A DNA stretch of 64,000 bases from assembly GCF_008727865.1 (NCBI RefSeq), contig NZ_VTWU01000006.1, positions 124,001 to 188,000 of the forward strand, in the 5' to 3' direction. The position numbers and the translations under genes are program-made. Shown one piece after another: positions 16,315-28,169 of the stretch. This DNA comes from Hymenobacter busanensis (GTDB lineage: Bacteria > Bacteroidota > Bacteroidia > Cytophagales > Hymenobacteraceae). Below the pieces are notes generated by a model. It saw nothing but the letters and a program-made list of their open reading frames with translations, searched no databases and was not told the DNA's origin. How positions within the stretch are numbered: position 1 is the stretch's first letter; every line of letters starts with the position of its first letter.

Positions 16315-16351
16315 AAAGCAACCGTTGCACTGCGCTGCGACGGTTGCTTTT
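16315..16351 (+). terminator. Terminator after Spy-like gene
   Basis: AAAGCAACCGT pairs with ACGGTTGCTTT around a 14-base loop, followed by T. Confidence 0.75.
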
Positions 16352-16508
16352 GCGCTTCATGCAGCTTCCCGTTTTGCGGGAAGACTGATTTCGAACGTCA
16401 GGTGGACCTCTATTTCGCGGGGCGGCATCCGACGCTTTTCAGCATCCCTTGCGTCTCGCGGGATGGCGCATGACGGATGAAAGGTGGGCTTCCTGCGAAA
16501 CGGAAGCC

Positions 16509-17282
16509 TTAGTGGCCGAATGTGTCGAAGGCCAGTTTAGCAATGATGGCGCAGACGACCACCAGAAACAGCACCCGCACAAAGCCCACGCCGCTGCGCA
16601 CGGCCAGCCGGGCACCGAGCGTGGAGCCCAGCATGTTGCACACGGCCATGGGCACGGCAATGTGCCAGATGATTTGGCCGGTGTAGGCAAAAAACAGCAC
16701 GCTGGCGAAGTTGGTGGCCATGTTCACCAGCTTGGCCGAAGCCGAGGCACTCAGGAAATCGTACCCGAACAAGCCCACGAAAGCAAAGAGCAGAAAGCTG
16801 CCGGTACCGGGGCCGAAAAAGCCGTCGTAGAAGCCCAGCCCCACGCCCACCAGCACGCCGTAGAGCGGTTCGCGCTGCGCGGAGAGGCGCGGGGCGTGAA
16901 TCGAGCCGAAATCCTTGCGCCAGAAGGTGTAGACGGCAATGACCACCAGCAGGCCCAGCACCAGCGGCCGGAGCAGCTCGGAGGGCAGCAGGCTGACAAC
17001 CCTCGCCCCCAAAAACGAGAAAATGCCCGCCGCCACCGCTGCCGAACCCACGGCCGGCCACCGAATGGGCACGTGCCCGGCGTAGCGCCGAAACGCTGCC
17101 GTGGTGCCCGCCAACGACGATATTTTGCCGGTACCCAGCACCGTGGGCACCGGCACCCCCTTGAGCAGCAGCAGCATGGCCGGCAGCTGAATCAGCCCGC
17201 CGCCGCCCACGATGGAATCAATAAAGCCGGCCAGAAAAGCGGCGGCGCACAGCAGCAGAAGCGTGGTATCGAGAATCGACAT
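16509..17282 (-). CDS. TauE/SafE family membrane permease
   Basis: 257 residues from ATG 17282. About eight membrane helices contain the family hallmarks AGFIDSIVGGGGLIQLPAM near the N-terminus and the repeat-related GFYDGFFGPGTGSFLLF in the middle. Members move sulfite, sulfoacetate or other organosulfur anions and similar small anions across the inner membrane; the substrate is not predictable from sequence. It appears monocistronic and lies divergently next to the luciferase-like gene. Confidence 0.88.
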   Translation of the reverse strand: MSILDTTLLLLCAAAFLAGFIDSIVGGGGLIQLPAMLLLLKGVPVPTVLGTGKISSLAGTTAAFRRYAGHVPIRWPAVGSAAVAAGIFSFLGARVVSLLPSELLRPLVLGLLVVIAVYTFWRKDFGSIHAPRLSAQREPLYGVLVGVGLGFYDGFFGPGTGSFLLFAFVGLFGYDFLSASASAKLVNMATNFASVLFFAYTGQIIWHIAVPMAVCNMLGSTLGARLAVRSGVGFVRVLFLVVVCAIIAKLAFDTFGH

Positions 17283-17409
17283 GGGCGGCGAAGATAACAG
17301 GCGCCGCGCCGCGTATGGGCCGCAACTTCTGCGCTTGCCGCCACGCCGGTGTAACAACCCGGGCCGGTTGGGGGTTGATAGGCTTCACCTCGTGCTGTCA
17401 TAGCTTATC

Positions 17410-18441
17410 ATGGATTCCCTTTCCCATCGCCCGCTCCGCCTGAGTGTGCTCGATCAGTCTCCCATTCGGCAGGGCGCCACGGCCCGGCAGGCGCTGCAGG
17501 AAACCCTGCAGCTGGCCCAGCTCTGCGACCGGCTCGGCTACCACCGCTTCTGGGTATCGGAGCACCACAACACGGCTTTCTTGGCCGGCTCGTCGCCCGA
17601 AGTGCTCATTGCCCACCTGGCAGGCCACACCCAGCACATTCGGGTGGGCTCGGGCGGCGTGATGCTGCCGCACTATTCGGCCCTGAAGGTGGCGGAGAAT
17701 TTCCGCCTGCTCGAAGCCCTCTTTCCCGGCCGCATCGACCTGGGCATGGGCCGTGCCCCCGGCGCCGACCGCCTCACGGCCCACGTGCTGAACCCCGCCA
17801 ACACCTTCCGCGACGAAGATTTTGCCGAGCAGTTGATGGACCTGCGGGCCTACCTGCGCGACGAGCAAGTGCCCGACACGGTGCACATGAAAGTGCAGGC
17901 GCACCCCCAAACCGATACCGCGCCCGAGCTGTGGCTGCTGAGCTCCAGCGGACAGAGCGGGCTGTTTGCGGCGCACTTGGGCATGGGCTTTTCGTTTGCG
18001 CAGTTCATCAACCCCCACGGCGGTCCGGCCATGATGCAGCTCTACCGGGAGCGGTTTCAGCCCTCGGCCGAACTGGCCGTGCCCACCGCCAACGTGGCGC
18101 TGTTCGTGCTCTGCGCCGATACCGACGAGAAGGCCCGGCAGCTACAAGCCTCGCTCGATTTGCAGCTGCTGCGCATCGGCCGGGCCGACCGCACCGGCTT
18201 CCCCACCTACGAGGAAGCCCGCCGCTACGACTACTCCGTGGAGGAGCTGGGCCAACTTCAGCACAACCGCCAGCGCTACGTGTGCGGCACGCCCGAACAG
18301 GTGAAAAAGCAGCTCGAAAACCTGGCCCGCAGCTACGGCGTCGACGAGGTGGTGGCCACCACCATTACCGCCGATTTTGCCGACCGGCTGCGCTCCTACG
18401 AGCTGCTGGCTGAGGTATTTGCCGTGCCGGCGCACCACTAG
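17410..18441 (+). CDS. LLM-class flavin-dependent oxidoreductase (luciferase-like)
   Basis: 343 residues. LSVLDQSPIRQG at the N-terminus, GYHRFWVSEHHN and RVGSGGVMLPHYSALKVAENFRLL are landmarks of the bacterial luciferase-like TIM-barrel family, close to the MsnO8/YhbW group. It would use reduced FMN to oxidise an organic substrate that cannot be named. No luciferase beta subunit is nearby. It is followed by a terminator and forms a single-gene unit. Confidence 0.88.
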   Translation: MDSLSHRPLRLSVLDQSPIRQGATARQALQETLQLAQLCDRLGYHRFWVSEHHNTAFLAGSSPEVLIAHLAGHTQHIRVGSGGVMLPHYSALKVAENFRLLEALFPGRIDLGMGRAPGADRLTAHVLNPANTFRDEDFAEQLMDLRAYLRDEQVPDTVHMKVQAHPQTDTAPELWLLSSSGQSGLFAAHLGMGFSFAQFINPHGGPAMMQLYRERFQPSAELAVPTANVALFVLCADTDEKARQLQASLDLQLLRIGRADRTGFPTYEEARRYDYSVEELGQLQHNRQRYVCGTPEQVKKQLENLARSYGVDEVVATTITADFADRLRSYELLAEVFAVPAHH

Positions 18442-18461
18442 CATTCGTTCACGTCACCATC

Positions 18462-18498
18462 AAAGCCCGCGCTCCGCCACGGCGGAACCGCGGGCTTT
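18462..18498 (+). terminator. Terminator after luciferase-like gene
   Basis: The outer stem AAAGCCCGCG/CGCGGGCTTT encloses an inner hairpin CCGCC/GGCGG. Confidence 0.75.
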
Positions 18499-18537
18499 GC
18501 CGTACACTTGCTTTTTGCGCGCCTGCCCCTTGCTGCC

Positions 18538-18798
18538 ATGAACCGCCCCACTCCCACTCGCTCCGCGTTCCTGTATTGGCTTGCGGCCGCTGCCTGCCTG
18601 CTGGTGGTGGGGGCCGATGTGGTAGCGGGCAATGGCAGTAAAATCGTTGGTTCGCTGGCGCTGTTTGGCTCGTTTCTGCTGCTGGCTTTCTTCCCCAACG
18701 GAGCCAGTCGCCCGCGCTGGGTGGGCTGGGTATCAATGGGCCTGGTGTTGGTGGCCCTGGTGAGCCTCGCCTACCGCCTCGCCCGCCCGACCAGCTAA
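18538..18798 (+). CDS. Small membrane protein, unknown function
   Basis: 86 residues from ATG 18538, with three predicted hydrophobic helices (FLYWLAAAACLLVVGADVVA, IVGSLALFGSFLLLAFF, WVGWVSMGLVLVALVSLAY). No family recognised. It lies 57 bases before the SBF-like transporter and may belong to the same transcript, although a CATCTTTG element sits between them. Confidence 0.6.
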   Translation: MNRPTPTRSAFLYWLAAAACLLVVGADVVAGNGSKIVGSLALFGSFLLLAFFPNGASRPRWVGWVSMGLVLVALVSLAYRLARPTS

Positions 18799-18854
18799 CC
18801 TCCGCGCTGTTACGGCCGCGTCCAGCTGCATCTTTGGTTTCGCTTTCAGTTCGC

Positions 18855-19907
18855 ATGACTCCTGCCCCGCCCATCACTACTTCCACATCCGCTGTCTCGC
18901 CACCCTCGGCTTCGCTGCTCCAGCGCCTGGGCCTCGACTGGTTTCTGCTGGCGCTGCTAGCCGTGGTGGGGCTGGCGTACCTGCAGCCGGGCATCGGCAG
19001 CAAGGCCAGCGCGGTGCCGTGGGGCAGCATCACCACCGGCGGCGTGGCCCTCATTTTCTTTTCGTACGGGCTGCGCTTGAGCCCCGAAAAGCTACGAGCC
19101 GGCATGCGCAACTGGCGCCTGCACGCGGTGGTGCAGCTCAGCACGTTCGTGCTTTTTCCGTTGCTGGCGCTGGCAGTCAGGCCCCTGTTTGCCGGCGCAC
19201 CTGAAGACGCGCTTTGGGCCAGCATTTTCTTTCTCTGCACGCTGCCCAGCACGGTTTCTACCTCGGTGGTGATGGTCAGCATTGCGGGCGGCAACATGCC
19301 GGCAGCCATCTTCAACGCCAGCATTTCCAGCCTGCTGGGCATCCTGCTCACGCCCATTTGGGTGAGCCTGGTGCTGCATACCGGCGCGGCCGACGGCAAC
19401 CTGGGCGGCCTGGTACTCGATCTGGCTCTGCAGGTGCTGCTGCCGGTGGTGCTGGGCGTGCTGCTGCACCCGCGTTTCGGTGCCTGGGCCGAGGCCCACA
19501 AGGCCGGTCTGCGCGTGTTCGACCAAATCATCATCCTGCTGATGGTATTCACCTCATTTTGCGAGTCGTTTGCGCAGGGCGTGTTCCGCAGCTACGGCTG
19601 GGGCGAGGTACTGGGCCTGGGCGCGGGCATGGTGGCGCTGTTCCTGCTTGTGTTTGGCCTCATTACGCTGGTGTGCCGCCTGCTGGGCTTCTCGGCCGAA
19701 GACCGGATTGCGGCCGTGTTCTGCGGCTCCAAAAAATCGTTGGTGCACGGCACGGTGCTGGCCAAGGTGCTGTTTGCCGGCACCGTGGCTACCGGCGCGC
19801 TGCTGCTGCCGCTGATGCTCTACCACGCCCTGCAAATTGTGCTGGCCAGCAGCATTGCGCAGGCCCAAGGCCGCCGAATGGCCGCCGCGGTTTCAGCCGC
19901 CGGCTAG
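18855..19907 (+). CDS. Bile acid:sodium symporter family transporter (SBF-like)
   Basis: 350 residues from ATG 18855; nine or ten membrane helices. Landmarks include ALIFFSYGLRLSPEKLRAG, the core FFLCTLPSTVSTSVVMVSIAGGNMPAAIFNASISS split across two helices, and FCGSKKSLVHGTVLAKVLF near the C-terminus. These match the bacterial SBF-like (YfeH/PF13593) group, distant relatives of bile acid transporters whose substrates are mostly unknown. The first ~20 residues are Thr/Ser/Pro-rich and may be a flexible cytoplasmic tail. Confidence 0.85.
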   Translation: MTPAPPITTSTSAVSPPSASLLQRLGLDWFLLALLAVVGLAYLQPGIGSKASAVPWGSITTGGVALIFFSYGLRLSPEKLRAGMRNWRLHAVVQLSTFVLFPLLALAVRPLFAGAPEDALWASIFFLCTLPSTVSTSVVMVSIAGGNMPAAIFNASISSLLGILLTPIWVSLVLHTGAADGNLGGLVLDLALQVLLPVVLGVLLHPRFGAWAEAHKAGLRVFDQIIILLMVFTSFCESFAQGVFRSYGWGEVLGLGAGMVALFLLVFGLITLVCRLLGFSAEDRIAAVFCGSKKSLVHGTVLAKVLFAGTVATGALLLPLMLYHALQIVLASSIAQAQGRRMAAAVSAAG

Positions 19908-20081
19908 GTATGCCAGCAGCGGCAAAGTGTTCCAGCAAGGCATAGGCATTGAAGTCGCCACTTTCATCCCATTTTTCCGGTCATTCGTCCCAACTCGTTT
20001 CGGCCGCACGGTGGGCGCAGTATTCTTGCTGGCGAAAGGCCTCTGGCGGATGAGCGCCAAGGCCCGGTTGTTTCACTTGCC

Positions 20082-21167
20082 TTGCTGCTCTGTATGCTTG
20101 CCGTGCCCGTCTTTGCCAAAATCCTGAACGTTTTCGCGCCCGGCGCCGATCCGCTGCCTTCCGATTCGCGCAGCATCGTGCGCGACCTACTGCTGGGCGG
20201 GGCGCTGTGGTTTATGAGCCTGCTGCTGCTGGTAGCAGCAGAGGCCCCCAACGAGCTGCGCGTGTTCTGGGGGACGCTGGCGCCCGTTGCCATTCTGCTG
20301 CACGTGCTGGCCAGCCGCTACCTCATTCCATCGTCGCTGGGCAGTTCGCGGCCGTTCTGGAATTACCTGCTGAAAACCTTTCTCGTGCTGGTGGGCTCGG
20401 TGCTGCCGGTGGGGCTGGTCATCGTCATCATCACCAGCAACACCGACGCCGCTATTGCCTTCAACCTCTTTCAGGTGGCTTTTAACCTGGTCGTTACGGC
20501 GCCGCTTTCGTGGCTGGTGTTTCGCCGCCGCCTGCGCCGCCACCAGGCCGTGACGGGGCTGCAGCAGGAGTTGGGGCAGTCGACGGCCAACCTCGATTTG
20601 CTTCGCTCCCAGATCAACCCGCACTTTCTGTTCAACGCCCTGAACACGCTCTACGGCACGGCGCTGCAGGAAAACGGCGAACGAACGGCCCAGGGCATTC
20701 AGATGCTCGGCGACATGATGCGCTTCATGCTGCACGAAAACCACCAGCCGCGCATTCTGCTGGCCCGCGAAATCGAATACCTGCGCAACTACATCGACCT
20801 GCAAAGCCTGCGCACCGCCACCTCGCCCGGCATCAGCATCGACGCCCACCTGCTGGAGGTGCCGGCCGGCGTGCAGATTGCCCCCATGCTGCTGATTCCG
20901 TTCGTGGAAAACGCTTTCAAGCACGGCATCAGCCTCCAGCACAAGTCCTGGATTAAGGTAACGCTGCACTGCGAAGGCCACACCCTGTACTTCGATGTGT
21001 ACAACAGCACCCACGAGCGGCCCGCGCCCGGCCTGGCCGATGATGCCTCGGGCATTGGGCTGGCCAACGTGCAGCAGCGCCTGGCCTTGCTCTACCCCGA
21101 GCGCCACGAGCTGCTCATTCGCCAAACCAAGGAAGAGTATTTTGTGCACCTGACCGTGCAGCTCTAG
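20082..21167 (+). CDS. LytS-like sensor histidine kinase
   Basis: About 361 residues; the start is uncertain (TTG 20082 or ATG 20094). The N-terminal half has four to five membrane helices. The cytoplasmic half is a His_kinase (PF06580) module: the phosphoacceptor is in RSQINPHFLFNALNTL, and the ATPase part has IPFVENAFKHGI (N-box) and SGIGLANVQQRLALLY (G-box). This class signals to LytTR response regulators. The gene for such a regulator starts 49 bases downstream, so the two form one two-component system. The signal sensed is unknown. Confidence 0.88.
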   Translation: MLLCMLAVPVFAKILNVFAPGADPLPSDSRSIVRDLLLGGALWFMSLLLLVAAEAPNELRVFWGTLAPVAILLHVLASRYLIPSSLGSSRPFWNYLLKTFLVLVGSVLPVGLVIVIITSNTDAAIAFNLFQVAFNLVVTAPLSWLVFRRRLRRHQAVTGLQQELGQSTANLDLLRSQINPHFLFNALNTLYGTALQENGERTAQGIQMLGDMMRFMLHENHQPRILLAREIEYLRNYIDLQSLRTATSPGISIDAHLLEVPAGVQIAPMLLIPFVENAFKHGISLQHKSWIKVTLHCEGHTLYFDVYNSTHERPAPGLADDASGIGLANVQQRLALLYPERHELLIRQTKEEYFVHLTVQL

Positions 21168-21216
21168 TCTGCTGCACCGACCGCCTTATCTTGCCCGCTT
21201 CACCTTTCCTGCATCC

Positions 21217-21900
21217 ATGAAGGCCATTGCCATCGACGACGAACCCATTGCCCTGGACGTGGTGCGGGCTTTGGCGGCCAAAGTGCCGTTTGTGGAGCTG
21301 ACAGCGTGCTTCACCGATGCTTTTGAGGCCCTGGCTTACCTGCAGCGGGAACCGGTGGAGTTGCTCTTCCTCGACATAAACATGCCTGATATTTCCGGGC
21401 TGGAACTGGTGGGCAGCCTGCCCCGCCGGCCGCTGGTGGTTTTCACGACGGCCTACGCCGAGCACGCCGTGCAGGGCTTTGAGCTTGACGCTATTGATTA
21501 CCTGCTCAAGCCTTTTTCGCTGGCCCGTTTTGTGAAAGCCTGCAACAAGGCCCAGGAGCTACTGCAGCTGCGCGCGGCGGCCCCTGCCCCCACCCCGGCG
21601 CGCGACTACCTTTTCCTGAAAACCGGCTACGAGCAGGTAAAGGTGCGCTTCGCCGAAATACTGTACCTGGAAGCAGCCGGCAACTACATTACCGTCGTGC
21701 TGCCCGACCAACGCCTGCTCACCCGCATGACCATGCAGGAGGTGTTGGCCCTGTTGCCGGCCGAGCAGTTTGCGCGGGTGCACCGCTCCTACGTCGTCAA
21801 TACCGCCCGCATCGACCGGATTGAGCGGCACCAAGTGGGCGTGCAAGGCCACCCGGTGCCGCTGGGCGCCGCCTACCAGGACCAGTTGCGGCTGGGTTGA
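21217..21900 (+). CDS. LytTR-family response regulator
   Basis: 227 residues. The receiver domain (1-~115) has acidic residues in IDDEP, phosphoacceptor D53 in FLDINMPD, Thr in VFTTAYAEHA and Lys in LLKPF. The C-terminal LytTR DNA-binding domain (~130-225) carries the typical ILYLEAAGNYITVVL and FARVHRSYVVNTARIDRIE. It is the partner of the kinase immediately upstream. Targets are unknown; LytTR proteins bind pairs of direct repeats. Confidence 0.92.
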   Translation: MKAIAIDDEPIALDVVRALAAKVPFVELTACFTDAFEALAYLQREPVELLFLDINMPDISGLELVGSLPRRPLVVFTTAYAEHAVQGFELDAIDYLLKPFSLARFVKACNKAQELLQLRAAAPAPTPARDYLFLKTGYEQVKVRFAEILYLEAAGNYITVVLPDQRLLTRMTMQEVLALLPAEQFARVHRSYVVNTARIDRIERHQVGVQGHPVPLGAAYQDQLRLG

Positions 21901-21910
21901 ACCGCCGCCC

Positions 21911-23482
21911 TCAACGGCCTAGGTAACGCCCCAGCTCCGACAACGACCCAATGCCCAGCTCCCGCGCCTGCCGCTGCCGCATGAGCAAGGCGTAGGTGTT
22001 GTTGAAGCCCAACGGCGGCAGCCACTCCAGCCCGTAGCGCCGCCGAAACTCCCGCTGCACGTAGTCGAACACCGCGGCGGGCTGCCCTCCCAGCGAATCG
22101 AGCGTAGCCACCGACGGCTGCAGCAGCACTTGCAGGCCGGTGCCGGTGTATTCCGGGTACATATCGATGGCGCCGCTGCGCAGGGCTTCGAAGCAGATGG
22201 TAGTGCCGCCGAGGCCGGTTTTGGTTTGCACGTCGAGGTCCGTCGCGCCGCGGATGAGGGCCGCGTACATTTCTACCAGAATGTACTGCTCGGCAAAGAT
22301 TTTGGAGCCCAGCCGCACCACGGCCGCGCCCGGCACTAGCGTCCGTGGGGCACGCCACAGGCCGCGCCGCCGCAGAAACGCTTCGGCCACAGCGCGCGGC
22401 GGCTCGTGCAGGTAATCGACGCGGTAGTTCAGCTCGGTCATCACCGAATCGGAGAGCTGGCCGGCCAGTTGGTTGAGCACCGGTAGCAGCCCGGGGTGTG
22501 CCCGCAGCACAGTCGGGCGCACCACCGGGGCGGCGAAGTAGGGCGGAAACACGCGCCGGTCGTCGCGCAGCACCTGCAGGTCGTAGGCCCGAATGCGGCC
22601 GTCGGTGGAATAGCCGTCGATAACGTCGACATCGGCGTGGCGGGCGGCCTCGTACACCAGCGCCGGGGCCAGCACTACGCTGGGCAGGCGGCGCAGACCG
22701 TAGGCGCGCTGCAGGCTGGGCAGGCCATCGGCGCGGCCCACAAACTCGGGGCTGAAGCCGGCTTGCAGCTTGCCGCCCGCCCGTGGCAACAGGTAGAGCA
22801 CACCCAGCAGCGGCAACAGCACCAGCAGCCCCACGCCCACGCGCACCAGGCGGCGGGCGCTCAGCCGCTGCAAGCCGGCCAGTGCGGCATCAAAAGCCAC
22901 GGCTAGCGCCGCAGCCGGCAATGCTCCGGCCAGAATCATAACGGGGTTGTTCAGGGCAATGCCCCCGAAAATGAACTCGCCCAGCCCACCGGCCGCCACG
23001 TAGGCTGCCAGTGTGGCCACGCCCACCCCAATAACCGTGGCCGTGCGGATGCCCGCAAAGAGCACCGGCAAAGCCAGCGGCAGTTCCACGCGGCGCAGTA
23101 TCTGGCCGTTGGTAAGGCCCAGGCCACGGGCCGCTTCTACCACGGCGGGGTTTACGCCCTGAATGCCGGCCACGGTGTTGCGAATGATGGGCAGCAGCGA
23201 ATAGAGCAGCAGCGCCACAATGGCCGGCGTGGCCCCAATGCCGAGCAGCGGAATCAGGAAACCGAGCAGGGCAATGCTGGGCACGGTCTGGAGCACGCCC
23301 GCAAACCCCAACACCGCCGGTGCCCAGCGCGGGCGACGCGTGAGCCAGAGGCCCAGCGGCACGCCCAGTAGCACAGCCAGCAGCAGCGCGGCCGCCGTCA
23401 GGCCAATGTGCTGCAAGGTTTGCTCACCGAGCTTGCCGGCCTGTAGGCGCCAGAATTCCAGCAGTTCGGTCAGCGTGTCCAT
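21911..23482 (-). CDS. Compatible-solute ABC transporter, fused permease and substrate-binding protein (OpuB/OsmF-like)
   Basis: 523 residues. Residues 1-~235 are a binding-protein-dependent permease with the EAA loop (VVEAARGLGLTNGQILRRVELPLALP). The rest is an OpuAC-type substrate-binding domain whose halves are in reversed order. The part that normally comes second (GFSPEFVGRADGLPSL, DVIDGYSTDGRI, PPYFAAPVVR, LNYRVD; 242-356) precedes the part that normally comes first (VVRLGSKIFAEQYIL, MYPEYTGTGL, GFNNTYALLMR; 388-502). The protein then ends at SELGRYLGR, just where the other half would normally continue. It imports quaternary amines such as glycine betaine or choline by family analogy. 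It overlaps the ATPase gene by 13 bases. Confidence 0.88.
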   Translation of the reverse strand: MDTLTELLEFWRLQAGKLGEQTLQHIGLTAAALLLAVLLGVPLGLWLTRRPRWAPAVLGFAGVLQTVPSIALLGFLIPLLGIGATPAIVALLLYSLLPIIRNTVAGIQGVNPAVVEAARGLGLTNGQILRRVELPLALPVLFAGIRTATVIGVGVATLAAYVAAGGLGEFIFGGIALNNPVMILAGALPAAALAVAFDAALAGLQRLSARRLVRVGVGLLVLLPLLGVLYLLPRAGGKLQAGFSPEFVGRADGLPSLQRAYGLRRLPSVVLAPALVYEAARHADVDVIDGYSTDGRIRAYDLQVLRDDRRVFPPYFAAPVVRPTVLRAHPGLLPVLNQLAGQLSDSVMTELNYRVDYLHEPPRAVAEAFLRRRGLWRAPRTLVPGAAVVRLGSKIFAEQYILVEMYAALIRGATDLDVQTKTGLGGTTICFEALRSGAIDMYPEYTGTGLQVLLQPSVATLDSLGGQPAAVFDYVQREFRRRYGLEWLPPLGFNNTYALLMRQRQARELGIGSLSELGRYLGR

Positions 23483-24450
23483 GCGTGTTCGGTTTGCAGG
23501 GCTTGTTCGAAGGCTTCCATCAGCGGCCGCATTACCGGTGCGGTTGGCTGCGGTAGTTGTTGGAGCGGGTCGGCGGCCTGTGTGTCCGTCAGCGCTTCCA
23601 GCGCCGCGTGCACCGAGGTTTCCGGGGGCCAGGCGTCAAAGGCTGTTGGTTCCAACAAAAACGGGCGTATGTCTTTCAGCGTGAGGGTGCGCATCTGTAG
23701 CTGCAGGCGCTCGGCGGCAAAAAACCGGCGCACAAAGTCGGTGGCGGGCCGAAACAGCAGCTCCCGCGGCGTGCCCAGTTGTTGCACGCGGCCGGCGTCG
23801 AGCAGCAAAATGCGGTCGGCCAACTCGAAGGCTTCAGCCACGTCGTGGGTGACGAGGACGATGGTTTTGTCGCGCAACTCTTCCAGCTCTCGAAACTCGC
23901 GGCGAATCCGGGCCCGCGTGACCGGGTCGAGGGCGCCGAAGGGCTCGTCGAGCAGCACGATGGGCGGATCGGCAGCCAGGGCACGGGCCAATCCCACACG
24001 CTGCTGCTGCCCGCCCGACAGCTCGTGCGGAAAGCGCGCCGCGTACCGCTCGGGCGGCAGGTGCAGGCGCGTGAGCAACTCGTGGGTGCGCGCCGCAATG
24101 GCAGCAGGCGCGTGGCCGAGCAGCCGCGGCACCACGGCCACGTTGTCGGCCACGGAATAGTGCGGCAGCAGGCCCACCTGCTGAATGACGTAACCGATAC
24201 CGCGCCGCAGCTCTTCGGGGCGCTGTTGGCGCACGTCGCGGCCGTTGATTTCCACGGTGCCGGCGTCGGGTTCCACCAAGCGGTTGAGCATCTTGAGCAG
24301 CGTGGTTTTGCCGCAGCCCGAGGGCCCGAGCAGTACCAGTGTTTCGCCGGCAGGCAGCGAAAAAGAAACGTCGTGTACGGCGGCGTGCGCGCCGAAATGC
24401 TTGGTGAGGCCGCTGACGCGGATAGCGGGTTCGGGGAGGATTTCGGGCAT
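23470..24450 (-). CDS. Compatible-solute ABC transporter ATP-binding protein (OpuBA/ProV-like)
   Basis: 326 residues from ATG 24450. Walker A is GPSGCGKTTLLKMLN (~38), the signature LSGGQQQRVGLARAL, Walker B IVLLDEPFGALD and the switch histidine VTHDVAEAFELADR. The C-terminal ~75 residues (TLTLKDIRPFLLEPTAFDAW onward) take the place of the CBS domains of ProV/OpuAA and are divergent. It is translationally coupled to the permease/binding-protein gene. The longer upstream frame has no family resemblance and is rejected. Confidence 0.9.
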   Translation of the reverse strand: MPEILPEPAIRVSGLTKHFGAHAAVHDVSFSLPAGETLVLLGPSGCGKTTLLKMLNRLVEPDAGTVEINGRDVRQQRPEELRRGIGYVIQQVGLLPHYSVADNVAVVPRLLGHAPAAIAARTHELLTRLHLPPERYAARFPHELSGGQQQRVGLARALAADPPIVLLDEPFGALDPVTRARIRREFRELEELRDKTIVLVTHDVAEAFELADRILLLDAGRVQQLGTPRELLFRPATDFVRRFFAAERLQLQMRTLTLKDIRPFLLEPTAFDAWPPETSVHAALEALTDTQAADPLQQLPQPTAPVMRPLMEAFEQALQTEHAWTR

Positions 24451-24732
24451 AGTTGAGGCCGGTAATGTACGGCTTGCGGGTGGTTTCGGCGGCGCCCGCC
24501 GGCGTCTGTCGGCGGCCGAAGTAGCCGGAGCCTCAGCAGGTGTTAGCGCCCAGACCAGCGAACTGGCCTCAGGGCGGCCGGTATGCTGGCCGGCAGCAGG
24601 CAACCCTGCGGGCGGCTCGGGCCGAGTGAGGCGGCAGTGCGCTGCCCAATAGGCGCCCCGTTGTATCTTGCCTGTTGGCCGCGGGCCCGGCACTGGACCG
24701 GCAGCCCCTCTCCTTCTTCTCTCTCCACCCAC

Positions 24733-25383
24733 ATGAAAAAACTCGTTTACTCGCTGCTCGTCGCCAGCACCCTGCTTGCGCTGCCTGCCTTTACGCCCGC
24801 TCCCGCCCCGGCCGGCGCCCCCACGGCTACCGGCCGCAAAGACGCCGCCGAAACCTACACCGTACAAACCCAGCTGAGCAGCCTGGGCTGGCTGGCCAAG
24901 AAAGTAGGCGGCCAGCACCACGGGGCAGTGCCCGTGAAAGAGGGTGCGGTGCAGGTAAAGGGCAAGCAGATTGTGGGCGGCAGCTTCACCTTCGACATGG
25001 CAGGTTTAGTTGTGGAAGACACTGAAAGCCCGCGCCTGCTGGCTCACCTGAAATCCGACGATTTTTTCAGCACTGAGAAGAATCCTACGGCCACCTTCGT
25101 CATCACCAGCCTGAAACCCATCAAGAACGATGACCGGGGCAACAACGCCGAGGTGACGGGCAACCTCACCGTCAAGGGCATCACGAAATCGATAACCTTT
25201 CCGGCCAAAACCGGCGTGAAAGACGGCCTGGCTTCGGCCACGGGCACCACCACCATCGACCGTACCCAGTTCGACATCAAATACCGCTCAAAGTCCCTGC
25301 TCGATACGGCCGCCGATAAGGTCATCGACGACCTGTTCATCATCAGCTTCAACATCATTGCCAAGAAAGAAGCTCGCAGCTAG
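24733..25383 (+). CDS. YceI family protein
   Basis: 216 residues from ATG 24733 with a signal peptide (KKLVYSLLVASTLLALPAF). The mature domain has the YceI pattern: FTFDMAGLVVEDTES, LLAHLKSDDFFSTEKNPTATF and NLTVKGITKSITFPA. Family members are periplasmic lipocalin-like beta-barrels that bind polyisoprenoids or other lipophilic molecules. It is a single gene with a strong terminator. TATCTTG about 65 bases upstream resembles a -7 element. Confidence 0.9.
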   Translation: MKKLVYSLLVASTLLALPAFTPAPAPAGAPTATGRKDAAETYTVQTQLSSLGWLAKKVGGQHHGAVPVKEGAVQVKGKQIVGGSFTFDMAGLVVEDTESPRLLAHLKSDDFFSTEKNPTATFVITSLKPIKNDDRGNNAEVTGNLTVKGITKSITFPAKTGVKDGLASATGTTTIDRTQFDIKYRSKSLLDTAADKVIDDLFIISFNIIAKKEARS

Positions 25384-25407
25384 GCTGGCTGCTGGTGGTA
25401 AGCACCC

Positions 25408-25448
25408 GCGCCCGGGCTGCCTGTCGGCGGCCCGGGCGCTTGGTTTTT
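25408..25448. terminator. Terminator after yceI-like gene
   Basis: GCGCCCGGGC pairs with GCCCGGGCGC around a 12-base loop, followed by TTGGTTTTT; it lies between convergent genes. Confidence 0.8.
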
Positions 25449-25478
25449 AGGCGTGTTTCGCGAAGATGCTTAGGTCGG

Positions 25479-28169
<2,691 letters not shown>

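Noticed and set aside
16360-16508. Series of small hairpins as a possible small RNA gene
   Set aside because: Stems are short (CTTCCCG/CGGGAAG, CATCCC/GGGATG, CTTCC/GGAAG), have no promoter match, and are expected by chance in GC-rich spacer.
23483-24921. N-terminal extension of the OpuBA-like ATPase
   Set aside because: The extra residues upstream of 24450 are low-complexity and not seen in this family.
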